Source: Halopseudomonas xinjiangensis
GTDB taxonomy: Bacteria; Pseudomonadota; Gammaproteobacteria; Pseudomonadales; Pseudomonadaceae
Assembly (NCBI RefSeq): GCF_900104945.1
Contig: NZ_LT629736.1
Coordinates: 682,001-746,000, forward strand
Direction of reading: 5' to 3'
Length of the DNA: 64,000 bases
In this document: positions 48,667 through 57,748 of the stretch, piece after piece
How the letters are laid out: each line of letters starts with the position of its first letter
Numbering within the stretch: position 1 is the first letter of the stretch
Position numbers and translations under genes: made by a program
Notes under the pieces: generated by a model
The model's database searches: none
What the model was told of the DNA's origin: nothing
The model's input: only the letters and a program-made list of their open reading frames with translations

Positions 48667-50007
48667 GTGCCCCACAATAACAATCTGTATCCGTCCAGCA
48701 AGCGCGCCTGGTTTACCGTCTCCATCCTGCTGATGGCGTACGTACTTTCCTTTATTGATCGTCAGATTCTCAATCTGCTGGTCGAGCCAATTCGTCGTGA
48801 CCTGGAAATCTCCGATACACAGATGAGCCTGTTGATGGGCTTGTCGTTCGCCGTGTTCTACACCATAGCCGGTATCCCCCTCGGACGTATCGCCGACAGC
48901 AAGAGCCGCCGTGGCCTGATTGGCGCCGGTGTATTCGTTTGGAGCCTGATGACTGCTGCCTGCGGCCTGGCCCAGCAGTATTGGCATTTCATTCTTTGCC
49001 GTATCGGTGTTGGCGCCGGTGAGGCGGCCTTGTCGCCGTCGGCCTATTCCCTGATCGCAGACAGCTTTCCTGCCGACAAGCGGGCGACGGCCATCAGTGT
49101 CTATGCGATGGGCATTTACCTCGGCGCCGGCCTGGCTTTCCTGCTCGGCGGCATGGTCGTCACCTTTGCATCGGCACAAGGCGCGATCGTGGTCCCGGTG
49201 CTCGGCCTGGTACGCCCCTGGCAGATGATCTTTCTGATCCTCGGTGCGGTTGGTGTCGCATTCTGCCTGTTCCTGTTTCTGATCAAGGAGCCGACACGCA
49301 AGGGCATCGGTGCTGGCGTCGCAGTGCCGCTGAAGGACGTGGGTGCCTATCTGCTGAGCATCCGCAAGACGGTGATTTGCCACAACTTTGGTTTTGCCTG
49401 CCTGTCGTTTGCCTCGTATGGCGCCTCCGCCTGGATCCCGACCTTCTTCATCCGCAACCACGGTCTTACCGCCGGTGAAGTGGGCGTGTATTACGGGACC
49501 ATCGTGATGATCGCTGGCTCCATGGGTATCGTGTTCGGCGGCCGTCTGGCTGACTTCCTGGCACGCCGTGGTTATACCGATTCGAACATGCGGGTGGGCC
49601 TGCTATCGGCAATCCTCACCATTCCATGCAACGTGGTATTCCTGCTCAGCGACCTGAATCTGGTCTGGGCACTGATGTTCTTCAACGTCTTCACGGTGGC
49701 GATGCCGTTCGGCGTGGCGCCGGCGGCCATTCAGGAAGTCATGCCCAATTCGATGCGCGGTCAGGCTTCTGCCATCTACCTGTTTACGATTACACTGATC
49801 GGCCTCGGCATCGGGCCGACCGCAGTAGCCATGGTCACCGATTACGTATTCATGGATGACAACGCGGTTCGCTATTCGATTTTCTGGGTCGCCACCGTCA
49901 TCACACTCGGCGCTGTAGTGCTCTTGTGGATGGGTCTGAAGCCCTACCGCGAGGCGCGCCAGACATTGGCACGCTGGGGCGAGAAACAGGAAGGCCAGCC
50001 AGCTTAA
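48667..50007 (+). CDS. Spinster-type MFS transporter
   Basis: The 446-residue, 12-TM MFS protein has the family motif RIADSKSRRGLIGAG between TM2 and TM3 and FIDRQILNLLVEPI in TM1, a pattern seen in bacterial spinster-like transporters. The GTG start at 48667 is supported by GGAGAG six to eight bases upstream; upstream codons show no likeness. It is followed after 59 bp by the thiolase gene, suggesting a role in uptake or export of a lipid or acid substrate (inference). Confidence 0.88.
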   Translation: MPHNNNLYPSSKRAWFTVSILLMAYVLSFIDRQILNLLVEPIRRDLEISDTQMSLLMGLSFAVFYTIAGIPLGRIADSKSRRGLIGAGVFVWSLMTAACGLAQQYWHFILCRIGVGAGEAALSPSAYSLIADSFPADKRATAISVYAMGIYLGAGLAFLLGGMVVTFASAQGAIVVPVLGLVRPWQMIFLILGAVGVAFCLFLFLIKEPTRKGIGAGVAVPLKDVGAYLLSIRKTVICHNFGFACLSFASYGASAWIPTFFIRNHGLTAGEVGVYYGTIVMIAGSMGIVFGGRLADFLARRGYTDSNMRVGLLSAILTIPCNVVFLLSDLNLVWALMFFNVFTVAMPFGVAPAAIQEVMPNSMRGQASAIYLFTITLIGLGIGPTAVAMVTDYVFMDDNAVRYSIFWVATVITLGAVVLLWMGLKPYREARQTLARWGEKQEGQPA

Positions 50008-50066
50008 GCCATCAATGAAGTCGCGCCGGCTTTGATCGGCGCAGATTAATCAACAGGAGCAACATC

Positions 50067-51251
50067 ATGAGTGACGCAGTTATCGTATCCACGGCCCGTA
50101 CCGGCCTGGGCAAGTCCTACCGTGGCGCGCTGAATAACACCCACAGTGTCGACATGGCCGGTTTCGTTATCGAGCAGGCGGTCAAGCGGGCCAATATCGA
50201 CCCGTCGCTGGTGGAAGACTGCATCCTCGGCGCGACTTTCCATGAAGGCGCCCAGGGCAAGAACATGGCTCGTCTGGCGGCTATCCGCGGCGGCCTGCCG
50301 GTCACCACTGCTGGCCTGTCGATCAACCGTTTCTGCAGCTCGGGTCTGCAGTCGATCGCCATCGCAGCACAGCGCGTCATCTCCGAGAAGGTCCCGGCTA
50401 TCGTTGCCGGCGGCGTGGAGTCGATCAGCCTGTGTCAGAACGACAAGGTCAACATGTACAAGGGCACCAACGAGTGGATCAAGCAGAACAAGCCTGAGCT
50501 CTACATGTCCATGATCGAGACCGCTGATATCGTCGCTGCCCGCTACAACGTCAGCCGCGAGTCGCAGGACGAGTACTCGCTGATCAGCCAGCAGCGCGTT
50601 GCCGCCGGCCAGGAAAGCGGCAAGTTCGACGACGAAATCGTGCCTTACACCACCAAGATGCTGGTCAAGGACAAGGAAACCGGCGAAGTCAGCGAGCAGG
50701 AAGTCACCCTGACCCGCGACGAGTGCAACCGCCCGAGCACCACTATCGAAGGTCTGCAGAGCCTGCAGCCGGTCCGTGGCCCGGACCAGTTCGTCACCGC
50801 CGGTAACGCCAGCCAGCTGTCTGACGGCGCTTCGGTCTGCATGGTCATGAACAGCACCGTCGCCGAGCAGCAGAACATCGAGCCGATGGGTATCTTCCGC
50901 GGCTTCAGCGTCGCTGGTTGCGAGCCCGACGAAATGGGCATCGGCCCGGTCTATGCCATTCCGCAGCTGCTCAAGCGCAATGGTCTGACCATGGACGACA
51001 TCGACCTGTGGGAACTGAACGAAGCTTTCGCATCGCAGGTCGTCTACTGCCGCGACAAGCTGGGCATTCCGATGGAGAAGCTGAACGTCAACGGCGGTTC
51101 GATCGCCATCGGTCACCCGTATGGCGTAACTGGCGCTCGCCTGACCGGCCATGCGCTGATCGAAGGCAAGCGTCGCGGCGCCAAGTTCGTGGTCGTCACC
51201 ATGTGTATCGGTGGTGGTCAGGGCGCAGCGGGCCTGTTCGAAGTTCTGTAA
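50067..51251 (+). CDS. Acetyl-CoA C-acyltransferase (thiolase)
   Basis: The 394-residue thiolase has nucleophile Cys90 in NRFCSSG, NEAFASQ, His in [16 protein letters not shown] and the second catalytic Cys in MCIGGGQG. It cleaves 3-ketoacyl-CoA, or condenses acetyl-CoA, in the cytoplasm. Its pairing with the large acyl-CoA dehydrogenase downstream suggests beta-oxidation. A terminator within a long inverted repeat follows. Confidence 0.94.
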   Translation: MSDAVIVSTARTGLGKSYRGALNNTHSVDMAGFVIEQAVKRANIDPSLVEDCILGATFHEGAQGKNMARLAAIRGGLPVTTAGLSINRFCSSGLQSIAIAAQRVISEKVPAIVAGGVESISLCQNDKVNMYKGTNEWIKQNKPELYMSMIETADIVAARYNVSRESQDEYSLISQQRVAAGQESGKFDDEIVPYTTKMLVKDKETGEVSEQEVTLTRDECNRPSTTIEGLQSLQPVRGPDQFVTAGNASQLSDGASVCMVMNSTVAEQQNIEPMGIFRGFSVAGCEPDEMGIGPVYAIPQLLKRNGLTMDDIDLWELNEAFASQVVYCRDKLGIPMEKLNVNGGSIAIGHPYGVTGARLTGHALIEGKRRGAKFVVVTMCIGGGQGAAGLFEVL

Positions 51252-51254
51252 GCG

Positions 51255-51357
51255 CAGCGGCAAGTTCCAAGCGGCAAGCTGTAAGCGAAACCCGGGCCGA
51301 TGCTCGGGTTTCGTTTTTTCAGTTGGCTTGCAGCCTGGCGCTTATAGCTTGAAGCTG
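51255..51357. repeat. Imperfect 32-bp inverted repeat bracketing a terminator
   Basis: Left arm 51255-51286 and right arm 51326-51357 match in 24 of 32 positions when one is inverted. Both contain gcttg/caagc-type units (ggcaagc, gcttgaagc). The terminator hairpin sits at the apex. Confidence 0.65.
51286..51319 (+). terminator. Intrinsic terminator after the thiolase gene
   Basis: CGAAACCCG (51286-51294) pairs perfectly with CGGGTTTCG (51305-51313), followed directly by TTTTTT. It separates the thiolase from the downstream dehydrogenase. Confidence 0.88.
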
Positions 51358-51377
51358 AAATTCCGGAGGAATTTTCC

Positions 51378-53177
51378 TTGTCCCAGAAGATCATCAACAC
51401 TGACGATTTGGCGTTTCTGCTGTATGAAATGCTCGATATCGAACGCTTTACCCAGTTTCCCCGTTACGAAGATCATAGCCGTGACACCTTCGATGCCGCC
51501 ATCGAGTTGGCGCTGAAGGTCGGCGCGGAAACCTTCGCTCCCCACAACCATCTTTGCGATGCTGACGAGCCGCGCTTCGAAAACGGCAAGGTGGTTATTC
51601 GCAAGGAGGTCAGCGAAGCCCTGGCGGTTCTGCGTGACACCGGCCTGATGGCCGCCTCCCAGGATTACGAGCGCGGTGGCATGCAACTGCCATCCGTGGT
51701 TGCGCAAACGTGTATTGGCCTGATCAAGGGCGCCAACGTCAGCACCCAAGCCTATGCCGGTCTGACGATCGCCGCCTGCAACCTGATTATGGCCCACGGT
51801 ACCGACGAATATAAGCGTCGCTTCGCAGAGCCCATGGCTGCCGGTCGCTTCTTCGGCACCATGTGTCTCACTGAGCCGCACGCCGGTTCGTCGCTGGGCG
51901 ATATCAAGACGCGTGCCGTTCCGCAGGATGACGGCACCTATCGCATCAGCGGCAACAAGATCTTCATCTCGGCTGGCGATCACGAACTGAGCGAAAACAT
52001 CGTTCACCTGGTACTGGCCAAGCTGCCCGATGCACCGGCTGGCGTGAAGGGTATTTCGCTGTTCATCGTGCCCAAGTTCCTGGTCAACGAAGACGGTAGT
52101 CTTGGCGAGCGCAACGATGTGACCTTGGCTGGCCTGATCCACAAGATGGGCTATCGCGGCACGACCTCGACCATGCTCAACTTTGGCGAGAAAGACGGCG
52201 CGGTGGGCTATCTGGTCGGAGAGGCCAACATGGGCCTGGCGCAGATGTTCCACATGATGAACGAGGCGCGTATCGGTGTCGGCCTGGGTTCGGTGATGCT
52301 GGGTTACACCGGTTACCTGCACGCGCTGGACTACGCCCGGGATCGCCGTCAGGGTCGCCCGCTGAAAGAGCGTAACCCGGAAACGCCGATGATCCGGCTG
52401 GTAGAACACGCCGACGTGCGTCGCATGTTGCTGGCGCAGAAAGCCTTCGTCGAAGGCGGCCTGTCGCTGTGTCTGTACGCCGCCACGCTGATCGACGAGA
52501 AGAAGCATTCCGACGATCCGCTGGTGCGCGAAGAGGCTGCAGGCTTGCTCGATCTGCTGACGCCTATCGTCAAATCCTGGCCGTCGCAGTTCTGTCTGGA
52601 AGCAAACAGCCTGGCGATTCAGGTTCATGGTGGCTACGGTTACACCCGCGAGTACCCGGTTGAACAGTTCTATCGTGACAATCGCCTCAACCCGATTCAC
52701 GAGGGTACTCATGGCATCCAGGGTCAGGACCTGCTCGGCCGCAAGGTCAGCATGGGTGGAGGGCGTTTCTATCAGTCACTGCTCAAGCAGATCCGCCAGA
52801 CGATCTCCGAATGCAATCGCAGCTCCGAGCTGAGTGCATCGAGCGAGCTGCTGGAGGAGGCACTGGGTACGCTTGAAGGCGTCACCGAGGCGCTGCAGGC
52901 GGTAAAGAAGGATGATCCGGATCGTGCGCTGGCCAACGCCTATCTGTACATGGAGTGTTTTGGCCATGTAGTAGTGGGCTGGCTCTGGCTGCGTCAGGCG
53001 CAGACCGCGCTGCGCGGTCTGCAGAATGGCGGCGAGCGCCCCAAGGCTTTCTACGAGGGCAAGATCAAGGCGTGCGAATACTTCGTACGCTACGAACTGC
53101 CCAAGCCGCTGGCGCTGGCGAACGTGTTGCGTGACGCTGACCGGACCACGCTGGACATGTCGGACGAGTGCTTCTGA
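51378..53177 (+). CDS. Large acyl-CoA dehydrogenase (FadE-like, about 600 residues)
   Basis: The 599-residue enzyme has the acyl-CoA dehydrogenase core (MCLTEPHAGSSLGD; ISGNKIFISAGDHE; MNEARIGVGLGS), the catalytic Glu in NPIHEGTHGIQGQDLLGRK and an extra C-terminal helical domain found in the 600-residue class. It oxidises acyl-CoA to 2-enoyl-CoA with FAD. TTG 51378 is the start: GGAGG lies eight bases upstream and no ATG is suitably placed. A strong bidirectional terminator follows. Confidence 0.93.
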   Translation: MSQKIINTDDLAFLLYEMLDIERFTQFPRYEDHSRDTFDAAIELALKVGAETFAPHNHLCDADEPRFENGKVVIRKEVSEALAVLRDTGLMAASQDYERGGMQLPSVVAQTCIGLIKGANVSTQAYAGLTIAACNLIMAHGTDEYKRRFAEPMAAGRFFGTMCLTEPHAGSSLGDIKTRAVPQDDGTYRISGNKIFISAGDHELSENIVHLVLAKLPDAPAGVKGISLFIVPKFLVNEDGSLGERNDVTLAGLIHKMGYRGTTSTMLNFGEKDGAVGYLVGEANMGLAQMFHMMNEARIGVGLGSVMLGYTGYLHALDYARDRRQGRPLKERNPETPMIRLVEHADVRRMLLAQKAFVEGGLSLCLYAATLIDEKKHSDDPLVREEAAGLLDLLTPIVKSWPSQFCLEANSLAIQVHGGYGYTREYPVEQFYRDNRLNPIHEGTHGIQGQDLLGRKVSMGGGRFYQSLLKQIRQTISECNRSSELSASSELLEEALGTLEGVTEALQAVKKDDPDRALANAYLYMECFGHVVVGWLWLRQAQTALRGLQNGGERPKAFYEGKIKACEYFVRYELPKPLALANVLRDADRTTLDMSDECF

Positions 53178-53195
53178 CAGCCAGTCCCTTCGTCG

Positions 53196-53224
53196 AATAA
53201 AGCCGGGCTAGTCCCGGCTTTATT
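53196..53224. terminator. Bidirectional intrinsic terminator
   Basis: AATAAAGCCGGG and CCCGGCTTTATT form a perfect 12-bp stem around CTAGT. A/T-rich ends on both sides let it work for the dehydrogenase gene (+) and possibly the convergent alkB (-). Confidence 0.88.
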
Positions 53225-53248
53225 TATTGCAGGGACGGAACGGGTTTC

Positions 53249-53312
53249 TGTAGGAGCGGACCTGGCCGCGAAGAAGAATGCACCGACCCCTTCGCGCCCA
53301 GGTGCGCCCCCA
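53249..53312. repeat. REP pair between the dehydrogenase gene and alkB
   Basis: tgtaggagcggacctggccg (53249-53268) and the inverted ttcgcgcccaggtgcgcccc (53291-53310) form an inverted pair in the convergent gap. Confidence 0.8.
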
Positions 53313-53350
53313 TAGAGCAGCCTCGCACTTCTAAGACGTCCCGTCTGACA

Positions 53351-54004
53351 TCACCTGACCCTCCGAAACGTCAGGTTATACCTCACCGCTCCGGTCGCAG
53401 GATGCGCCGCGCGTTTGCCCAGCGGTGCCACACCATGAAAGAACATCCGGCTCGCACCACCCCATACGACGACGTCACCATGCTCCAGGCGAAAGCGGGC
53501 GGTGGGGTCGGTACGGTTTGGCCCGCCGAAGAGGAAGGTAATCGGCGCGCCCAGCGACACAGAGACGATGGGCGCTTCCAACCGGTCCTCGTCCTTGTCC
53601 TGATGCAGGGACATGCGCGCACCGGTCTCGTAGCGGTTGATCAGGCACCCCTGAGGGACGAAGTGCGGGTAGCCTGCCGCGTCCGCGGCCTGTCTTGCCA
53701 GCTGGTCGAATATGCCAGGCATGTCCGGCCAGGGTCGGCCGGTAAGCGGATCGGTGGGGGAGTAGCGATAGCCGGTGCGATCGGTGACCCAGCCGAGTTG
53801 CCCGCAACTGGTCATGGAGGCGGACATCCTGTAGCCACCTGGCGTCACTTGGTGCCTGAACGGGGCCTGCAAGGCGATCTGTGAAATGCTCTGCAGCATC
53901 TCGCTGGCGTTCGCCAGGGCGAAACCGGGCAGCAGCCAGGCGCCATCGGCAATGGGTTCCGGTGGTCGATCGACCCTGCCGTCGAAAAGATCGAACGTAC
54001 TCAA
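53351..54004 (-). CDS. alkB: DNA oxidative demethylase AlkB
   Basis: This 217-residue Fe(II)/2-oxoglutarate dioxygenase has the iron ligands His134 and Asp136 (SLHQDKDE) and His190 (FFHGVAPL), plus the RYNLTFR 2-oxoglutarate motif. It repairs 1-methyladenine and 3-methylcytosine. The N-terminus matches AlkB (STFDLFDG), which points to a TTG start at 54004 overlapping the ogt stop (TTGA). The longer frame upstream is antisense-like within ogt. Confidence 0.93.
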   Translation of the reverse strand: MSTFDLFDGRVDRPPEPIADGAWLLPGFALANASEMLQSISQIALQAPFRHQVTPGGYRMSASMTSCGQLGWVTDRTGYRYSPTDPLTGRPWPDMPGIFDQLARQAADAAGYPHFVPQGCLINRYETGARMSLHQDKDEDRLEAPIVSVSLGAPITFLFGGPNRTDPTARFRLEHGDVVVWGGASRMFFHGVAPLGKRAAHPATGAVRYNLTFRRVR

Positions 54005-54537
54005 GCGATAACGGCGGCGAGCTCCCGCTCGCGAGCAAGCAGTTGACGCTTGCGCTCGACACCCCAGCGATAGCCGGATACCTCGCCATCGCTGCGCAGC
54101 ACACGATGACAGGGCACCACGATCGCCAACGGGTTGGCTGCGCAGGCGGCGGCAACGGCTCGGACCGCACGGGGTCGCCCGATACGCCGGGCAAGCTCTG
54201 CGTAACTGATGGTCGACCCGGCCGGTACCTCGCTCAGTGCATGCCAAACCTCGCACTGCAGCGCCGTTCCGCGCAGGCGGAGGGGCTTGCTTACGGGGAA
54301 CCGGCCCTGAGGCTGGTCGACATAGCCGATCGCGGCCTGCAGCGTCTGATCGAGTGAGGAATCGCCTTCCTGTAATAGCGCAGCGGGAAATCTTGCCTGC
54401 AGATCTGCAAGCAGGCTTTGCTCGTCATCGCCGAGCAGGATCGCATGGAGATGTTCGTCGGCCTCGGCGAGCAACAGGCCTCCCATCGAACATTGCCCGT
54501 AGCGGTAAAACAGAGGGTAGGGCGCGTTATTCATCAC
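54001..54537 (-). CDS. ogt: Methylated-DNA-[protein]-cysteine S-methyltransferase
   Basis: The 178-residue Ogt/Ada-C protein has the alkyl-acceptor motif VPCHRV (Cys143), the helix-turn-helix RAVRAVAAACAANP and the GYRWGVERK segment. It removes O6-alkyl groups from guanine in a suicide reaction. It is coupled to alkB in a compact alkylation-repair pair; no ada regulator gene is adjacent. Confidence 0.93.
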   Translation of the reverse strand: MMNNAPYPLFYRYGQCSMGGLLLAEADEHLHAILLGDDEQSLLADLQARFPAALLQEGDSSLDQTLQAAIGYVDQPQGRFPVSKPLRLRGTALQCEVWHALSEVPAGSTISYAELARRIGRPRAVRAVAAACAANPLAIVVPCHRVLRSDGEVSGYRWGVERKRQLLARERELAAVIA

Positions 54538-54596
54538 TGTCTCCGATCGGAGTGTCGATAGGGATCATGCGCCCCGTTGGTTCAAACAGGCAACCC

Positions 54597-54872
54597 CTAG
54601 TCCAGCCCTGCCAGGATCCGCTCGTCGCCAACGACCGCGCTTAGCCCGCGGCGGGCTGGCGGTGAGCACGCCCGCGCACCGAGCGATGTTGCCCAGGCTG
54701 GGAGGCCGGGGGAGAAGTACAAAACGGCCTGACAGTGAAGGTCGCCTGTCGATTCGTGTCGCAAGCCGAGCACTTCATCTGCCGGTAGGGCACCTATTGC
54801 CTGCTCAACCAGTTCGTCCAACCGGGAATCGACCAACATGGGATCTCCCAAAACAAGCCTGAACCAGGGCAT
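54597..54872 (-). CDS. Conserved-type hypothetical protein, 91 residues
   Basis: The product starts MPWFRLVLGDPMLVDSRLDE and contains RHESTGDLHCQAVLYFSPG. A GGAGG lies eight bases before ATG 54872, which supports a real gene. No TM, signal peptide or catalytic motif is seen. It stands between the SDR and ogt genes; function unknown. Confidence 0.62.
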   Translation of the reverse strand: MPWFRLVLGDPMLVDSRLDELVEQAIGALPADEVLGLRHESTGDLHCQAVLYFSPGLPAWATSLGARACSPPARRGLSAVVGDERILAGLD

Positions 54873-54927
54873 TCGGGGCCTCCTGTTTCGACCTGCTCCG
54901 GTCAAATCGAGCAGGGTGGTCGGCGAA

Positions 54928-55716
54928 TCAGACCTTCATCCCTGGCAGGTTGAGTGATGCGGTGTTGCCGCCGTCCACCGCCAGCGCCTGACCGGTAACG
55001 TAGCTCGCATCGTCACTGCCAAGAAAGGCAATGGCGGAAGCGATCTCATCCGGACGGCCGTAGCGACGCAACTCGCACCGTGCGCCGAGCTTGGCTTCCT
55101 TGTTGTTGGCGCGGGCGTAATCGAACACCGGCTGAGTCATGCCGGTCTCGACGAGGCCAGGGCAAACCGCATTGACGCGAATGTTCCACTGCCCAAGATC
55201 ACAGGCCGAGGTCATGGTGAAGTTGATGACACCGGCCTTGGACGCACTATAGGCGTTGCCGCCGGCGCCGGAGCGAATGCCGGCTACCGAAGCAGTATTG
55301 ACTATGGCCCCTGCGTTCTGCTCCTGCATGTGCCGGCTGACGTACTTGGTGAAGAGCATTACGCCGTAGAGGTTGACCGCAATGATTTTCTGCCAGGTCT
55401 CCAGGCTTTGTTCCGGCGCGATGCTGTAGTCACCGCCGGCGATGCCCGCGTTGTTGCACAGCACATCGATACGGCCATAGTTCGCCAGCGTGTCGGCCAC
55501 GCACTGCTCCACCTCCGCCTCGACCGACACGTCCATCGCGCGTGTCATGACCTGGGCGCCCTCCGGCAGCTCGCTGACAGTCTGTTGCAGCCCGTCCTCG
55601 TTGCGATCGACCAGCATCAGGCTGGCGCCTTCACTCGCCAGTCGCTTGGCGGTGGCGCGGCCGATCCCGCTGCCGGCGCCGGTGATCAGGGCAATCTTGT
55701 TGCTGTAGCGTTGCAT
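54928..55716 (-). CDS. Short-chain dehydrogenase/reductase (SDR), first copy
   Basis: This 262-residue classical SDR has TGAGSGIG cofactor binding, NNAG, the catalytic Ser in NTASVAG, YSASKAG and the C-terminal GQALAVDGG. Asp at the end of beta-2 (LMLVDRN) suggests NAD+ use. AGGAG precedes ATG 55716. It is 13 bp downstream of the SurE paralogue and part of the ACAD11-like cluster, where it could oxidise a hydroxyacyl intermediate (inference). Confidence 0.9.
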   Translation of the reverse strand: MQRYSNKIALITGAGSGIGRATAKRLASEGASLMLVDRNEDGLQQTVSELPEGAQVMTRAMDVSVEAEVEQCVADTLANYGRIDVLCNNAGIAGGDYSIAPEQSLETWQKIIAVNLYGVMLFTKYVSRHMQEQNAGAIVNTASVAGIRSGAGGNAYSASKAGVINFTMTSACDLGQWNIRVNAVCPGLVETGMTQPVFDYARANNKEAKLGARCELRRYGRPDEIASAIAFLGSDDASYVTGQALAVDGGNTASLNLPGMKV

Positions 55717-55729
55717 AAAAACACTCCTG

Positions 55730-56560
55730 TCAGTGGTCGATACTCGGATCCAAACCGGTGGCATGGTCGCCCTGGGCGTCGATGCCCAAGCTTTTGGCTA
55801 CGGCGTCGTTGTCTATCTGCCAGCTTGCTATGTCGCGTTCAAAGCGCAGCGGGGAAATACTGATGCGCCCGGCGCGTAGCGCTCCGACATCGGTATCCAG
55901 CCCCGTGATGCGCTCGGTCTGGCGCTGAAATCCGAGCCAGAAGTAGGGGACATCACGGGTGTCGTGCCTACATTCGATATTGATTCCGCCGATGCTGCCG
56001 GCACGCGCGCGGCAGGTAGCGACACCGGTAACCTGGTCCGGCGCGAAGGCGGGGAAGTTGACGTTCATGGCGCAATCGGTCGGCCAGCCCTTCTCCAGCA
56101 GCGCGCGAACCACGCCGGGTCCGAACCGCCGCGCTGTGTCCCAGGGAATGTCGCTGCCCTTGTGGTAGGCCTGGGACAGGGCGATGGAGGGAATGCCCAT
56201 CAGCGTGGCCGTCAAGGCGCCGCCAATGGTGCCGGAATAGGCCACCGAATCGCTGATGTTGGCGCCGGCGTTGACGCCAGACAGCACCAGGTCCGGCAGG
56301 TCCGGCATCAACTCGCCGACGGCCAGCAACACGCAATCGCTGGGCGTGCCACTGATGCTCAAGCGATTTTCGCCCATGTGGTGCACGCGCAGCGGCGAAT
56401 GAAGGGTGATCGACATGGACACCCCGCTCTGATCCAGATCAGGCGCGATGATCCACACTTCCTCGGCGATCTGATTGGCGATTTCTTCCATGATGGCCAT
56501 GCCGGGTCCGCGCCAACCGTCATCGTTGGTCAGCAGGACACGTTTGATTGGTTTACTCAT
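55730..56560 (-). CDS. SurE-family phosphatase/nucleotidase paralogue
   Basis: The 276-residue protein has the metal-binding TNDDG (11-15), SGTPSDC, SGVNAGANIS and YSGTIGGA motifs of SurE. SurE enzymes dephosphorylate nucleoside monophosphates and other phosphate esters. It is not in the usual surE-pcm-nlpD-rpoS setting but in an acyl-CoA gene cluster between a kinase and an SDR, so a dedicated phosphatase role in that pathway is possible (inference). Confidence 0.9.
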   Translation of the reverse strand: MSKPIKRVLLTNDDGWRGPGMAIMEEIANQIAEEVWIIAPDLDQSGVSMSITLHSPLRVHHMGENRLSISGTPSDCVLLAVGELMPDLPDLVLSGVNAGANISDSVAYSGTIGGALTATLMGIPSIALSQAYHKGSDIPWDTARRFGPGVVRALLEKGWPTDCAMNVNFPAFAPDQVTGVATCRARAGSIGGINIECRHDTRDVPYFWLGFQRQTERITGLDTDVGALRAGRISISPLRFERDIASWQIDNDAVAKSLGIDAQGDHATGLDPSIDH

Positions 56561-56598
56561 GCTGTCCTCGTCGTCAGTCTGTTTGCACCGGGAGCAGG

Positions 56599-57648
56599 TT
56601 ACTTGCGCTGGGCGATGGACCAGCCGATGTCAGCCAGCAGGCTGGCCCGCTTGCCAACTTCCAGCGCGTCGGCATTGCTCGCGTTACCCTGCAGTGCCCG
56701 GTGGTAGACCCCCTGAAGGATCGCGGCCAGGCGGAATAGCGAGAAAGCCAGGAAGAAGTTCCAGTCCGGCACTTCGCTGCGGCCAGTGAACTCGCAATAC
56801 CAGTCCAGCACCTGCTGTTCTTCGGGAATGTTGCGCGCCTTCAGGTCCAGGCCCTGCATGCCGCGCATGCCTTCGGCACTGGCCGGCTGGTGATAGGGGA
56901 GGCAGCAGTAGGCCAGGTCGGACAGGGGATGGCCAAGGGTCGCCAGTTCCCAATCGAGAATCGCCACGACCTTCGGCTCGTCCGGATGGAGGATCAAGTT
57001 GCCAATGCGGAAGTCGCCGTGGGCGATGGTGGTCTGATCATCGTTGGGGGCGTTTTCAGGCAGCCAGGCCATCAGCGCATCCATGGAGGGCATGTCGCCG
57101 GTGCGGCTGGCTTCGAACTGGCCACTCCAGCGCTTGATCTGGCGTGGCACATAACCTTCGGCCTTGCCGTAGGTTTCCAGGCCGACTGCTTTCCAGTCGA
57201 CATTATGCAACTGGGCCATGGTCTGGATCATCGACCTGTGGATCGGCATGCGCTGCTCGATGGCGACATCGGGCAGCAGCGGCTGCGAGTAAACCCGACC
57301 TTCGACATGATCCATGATGTAGAACGCGGTGCCGATAACGTCGGGGTCTTCGCATAGCAGGCGGGCGGTGGGGACCGGTACATCAGTCTGGCCCAGCGCG
57401 TTGATTACCTGAAACTCGCGCTCGACCATATGCGCCGAGGGGAGCAGTTTTCCCGGTGGCTTCTTGCGCAGTACATAGCGCTTGCCGCCGATTTCGACCA
57501 GATAGGTCGGGTTGGATTGACCGCCCTGGAACTGCTGCACTGTCATGCCGTTCTCGGCGCCGGGGATACGTCCCTTGAGGTAGGCCGCCAGCTTCGCTTC
57601 GTCGAAGCGGTGCGCGGGCAACACATCAATCAGGGTGGCTTCGCTCAT
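56599..57648 (-). CDS. APH/ACAD11-N-type phosphotransferase (LvaA-like kinase)
   Basis: The 349-residue aminoglycoside-phosphotransferase-fold kinase has the nucleotide-binding start QFQGGQSNPTYLV, YVLRKKPPG, catalytic loop HGDFRIGNLI (Asp212) and metal-binding ILDWELATLGHPLSDLAY (Asp232). The pattern is that of ACAD10/ACAD11 N-terminal domains and bacterial LvaA, which phosphorylate 4-hydroxyacyl-CoA. It lies in one direction with an ACAD11-like dehydrogenase, SDRs and SurE. It is unlikely to be an antibiotic resistance enzyme. Confidence 0.88.
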   Translation of the reverse strand: MSEATLIDVLPAHRFDEAKLAAYLKGRIPGAENGMTVQQFQGGQSNPTYLVEIGGKRYVLRKKPPGKLLPSAHMVEREFQVINALGQTDVPVPTARLLCEDPDVIGTAFYIMDHVEGRVYSQPLLPDVAIEQRMPIHRSMIQTMAQLHNVDWKAVGLETYGKAEGYVPRQIKRWSGQFEASRTGDMPSMDALMAWLPENAPNDDQTTIAHGDFRIGNLILHPDEPKVVAILDWELATLGHPLSDLAYCCLPYHQPASAEGMRGMQGLDLKARNIPEEQQVLDWYCEFTGRSEVPDWNFFLAFSLFRLAAILQGVYHRALQGNASNADALEVGKRASLLADIGWSIAQRK

Positions 57649-57698
57649 TTGAAGGTCCTGTAATCGTTATTGGAATAAAGATGTGACCCACAAACTAC

Positions 57699-57722
57699 CA
57701 CGCCAGGACTGAGCCTGGCGTG
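57699..57722 (-). other. Perfect 9-bp stem-loop between the SDR and kinase genes
   Basis: CACGCCAGG and CCTGGCGTG surround ACTGAG. On the minus strand it is followed by GTAGTTTGTG, a poor U-tract, so it may attenuate rather than stop transcription, or protect an mRNA end. Confidence 0.5.
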
Positions 57723-57748
57723 ATAGAAAGCGGGTGAATCAAACTGCA

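Noticed and set aside
48532-49461. N-terminal extension of the flavoprotein frame (310 extra residues)
   Set aside because: Entirely antisense to the MFS gene and its promoter; the FAD motif starts right after ATG 48531, which has its own ribosome binding site.
56599-57648. Aminoglycoside resistance kinase
   Set aside because: APH fold only; the motifs and the acyl-CoA gene neighbourhood fit the ACAD11-N/LvaA branch.
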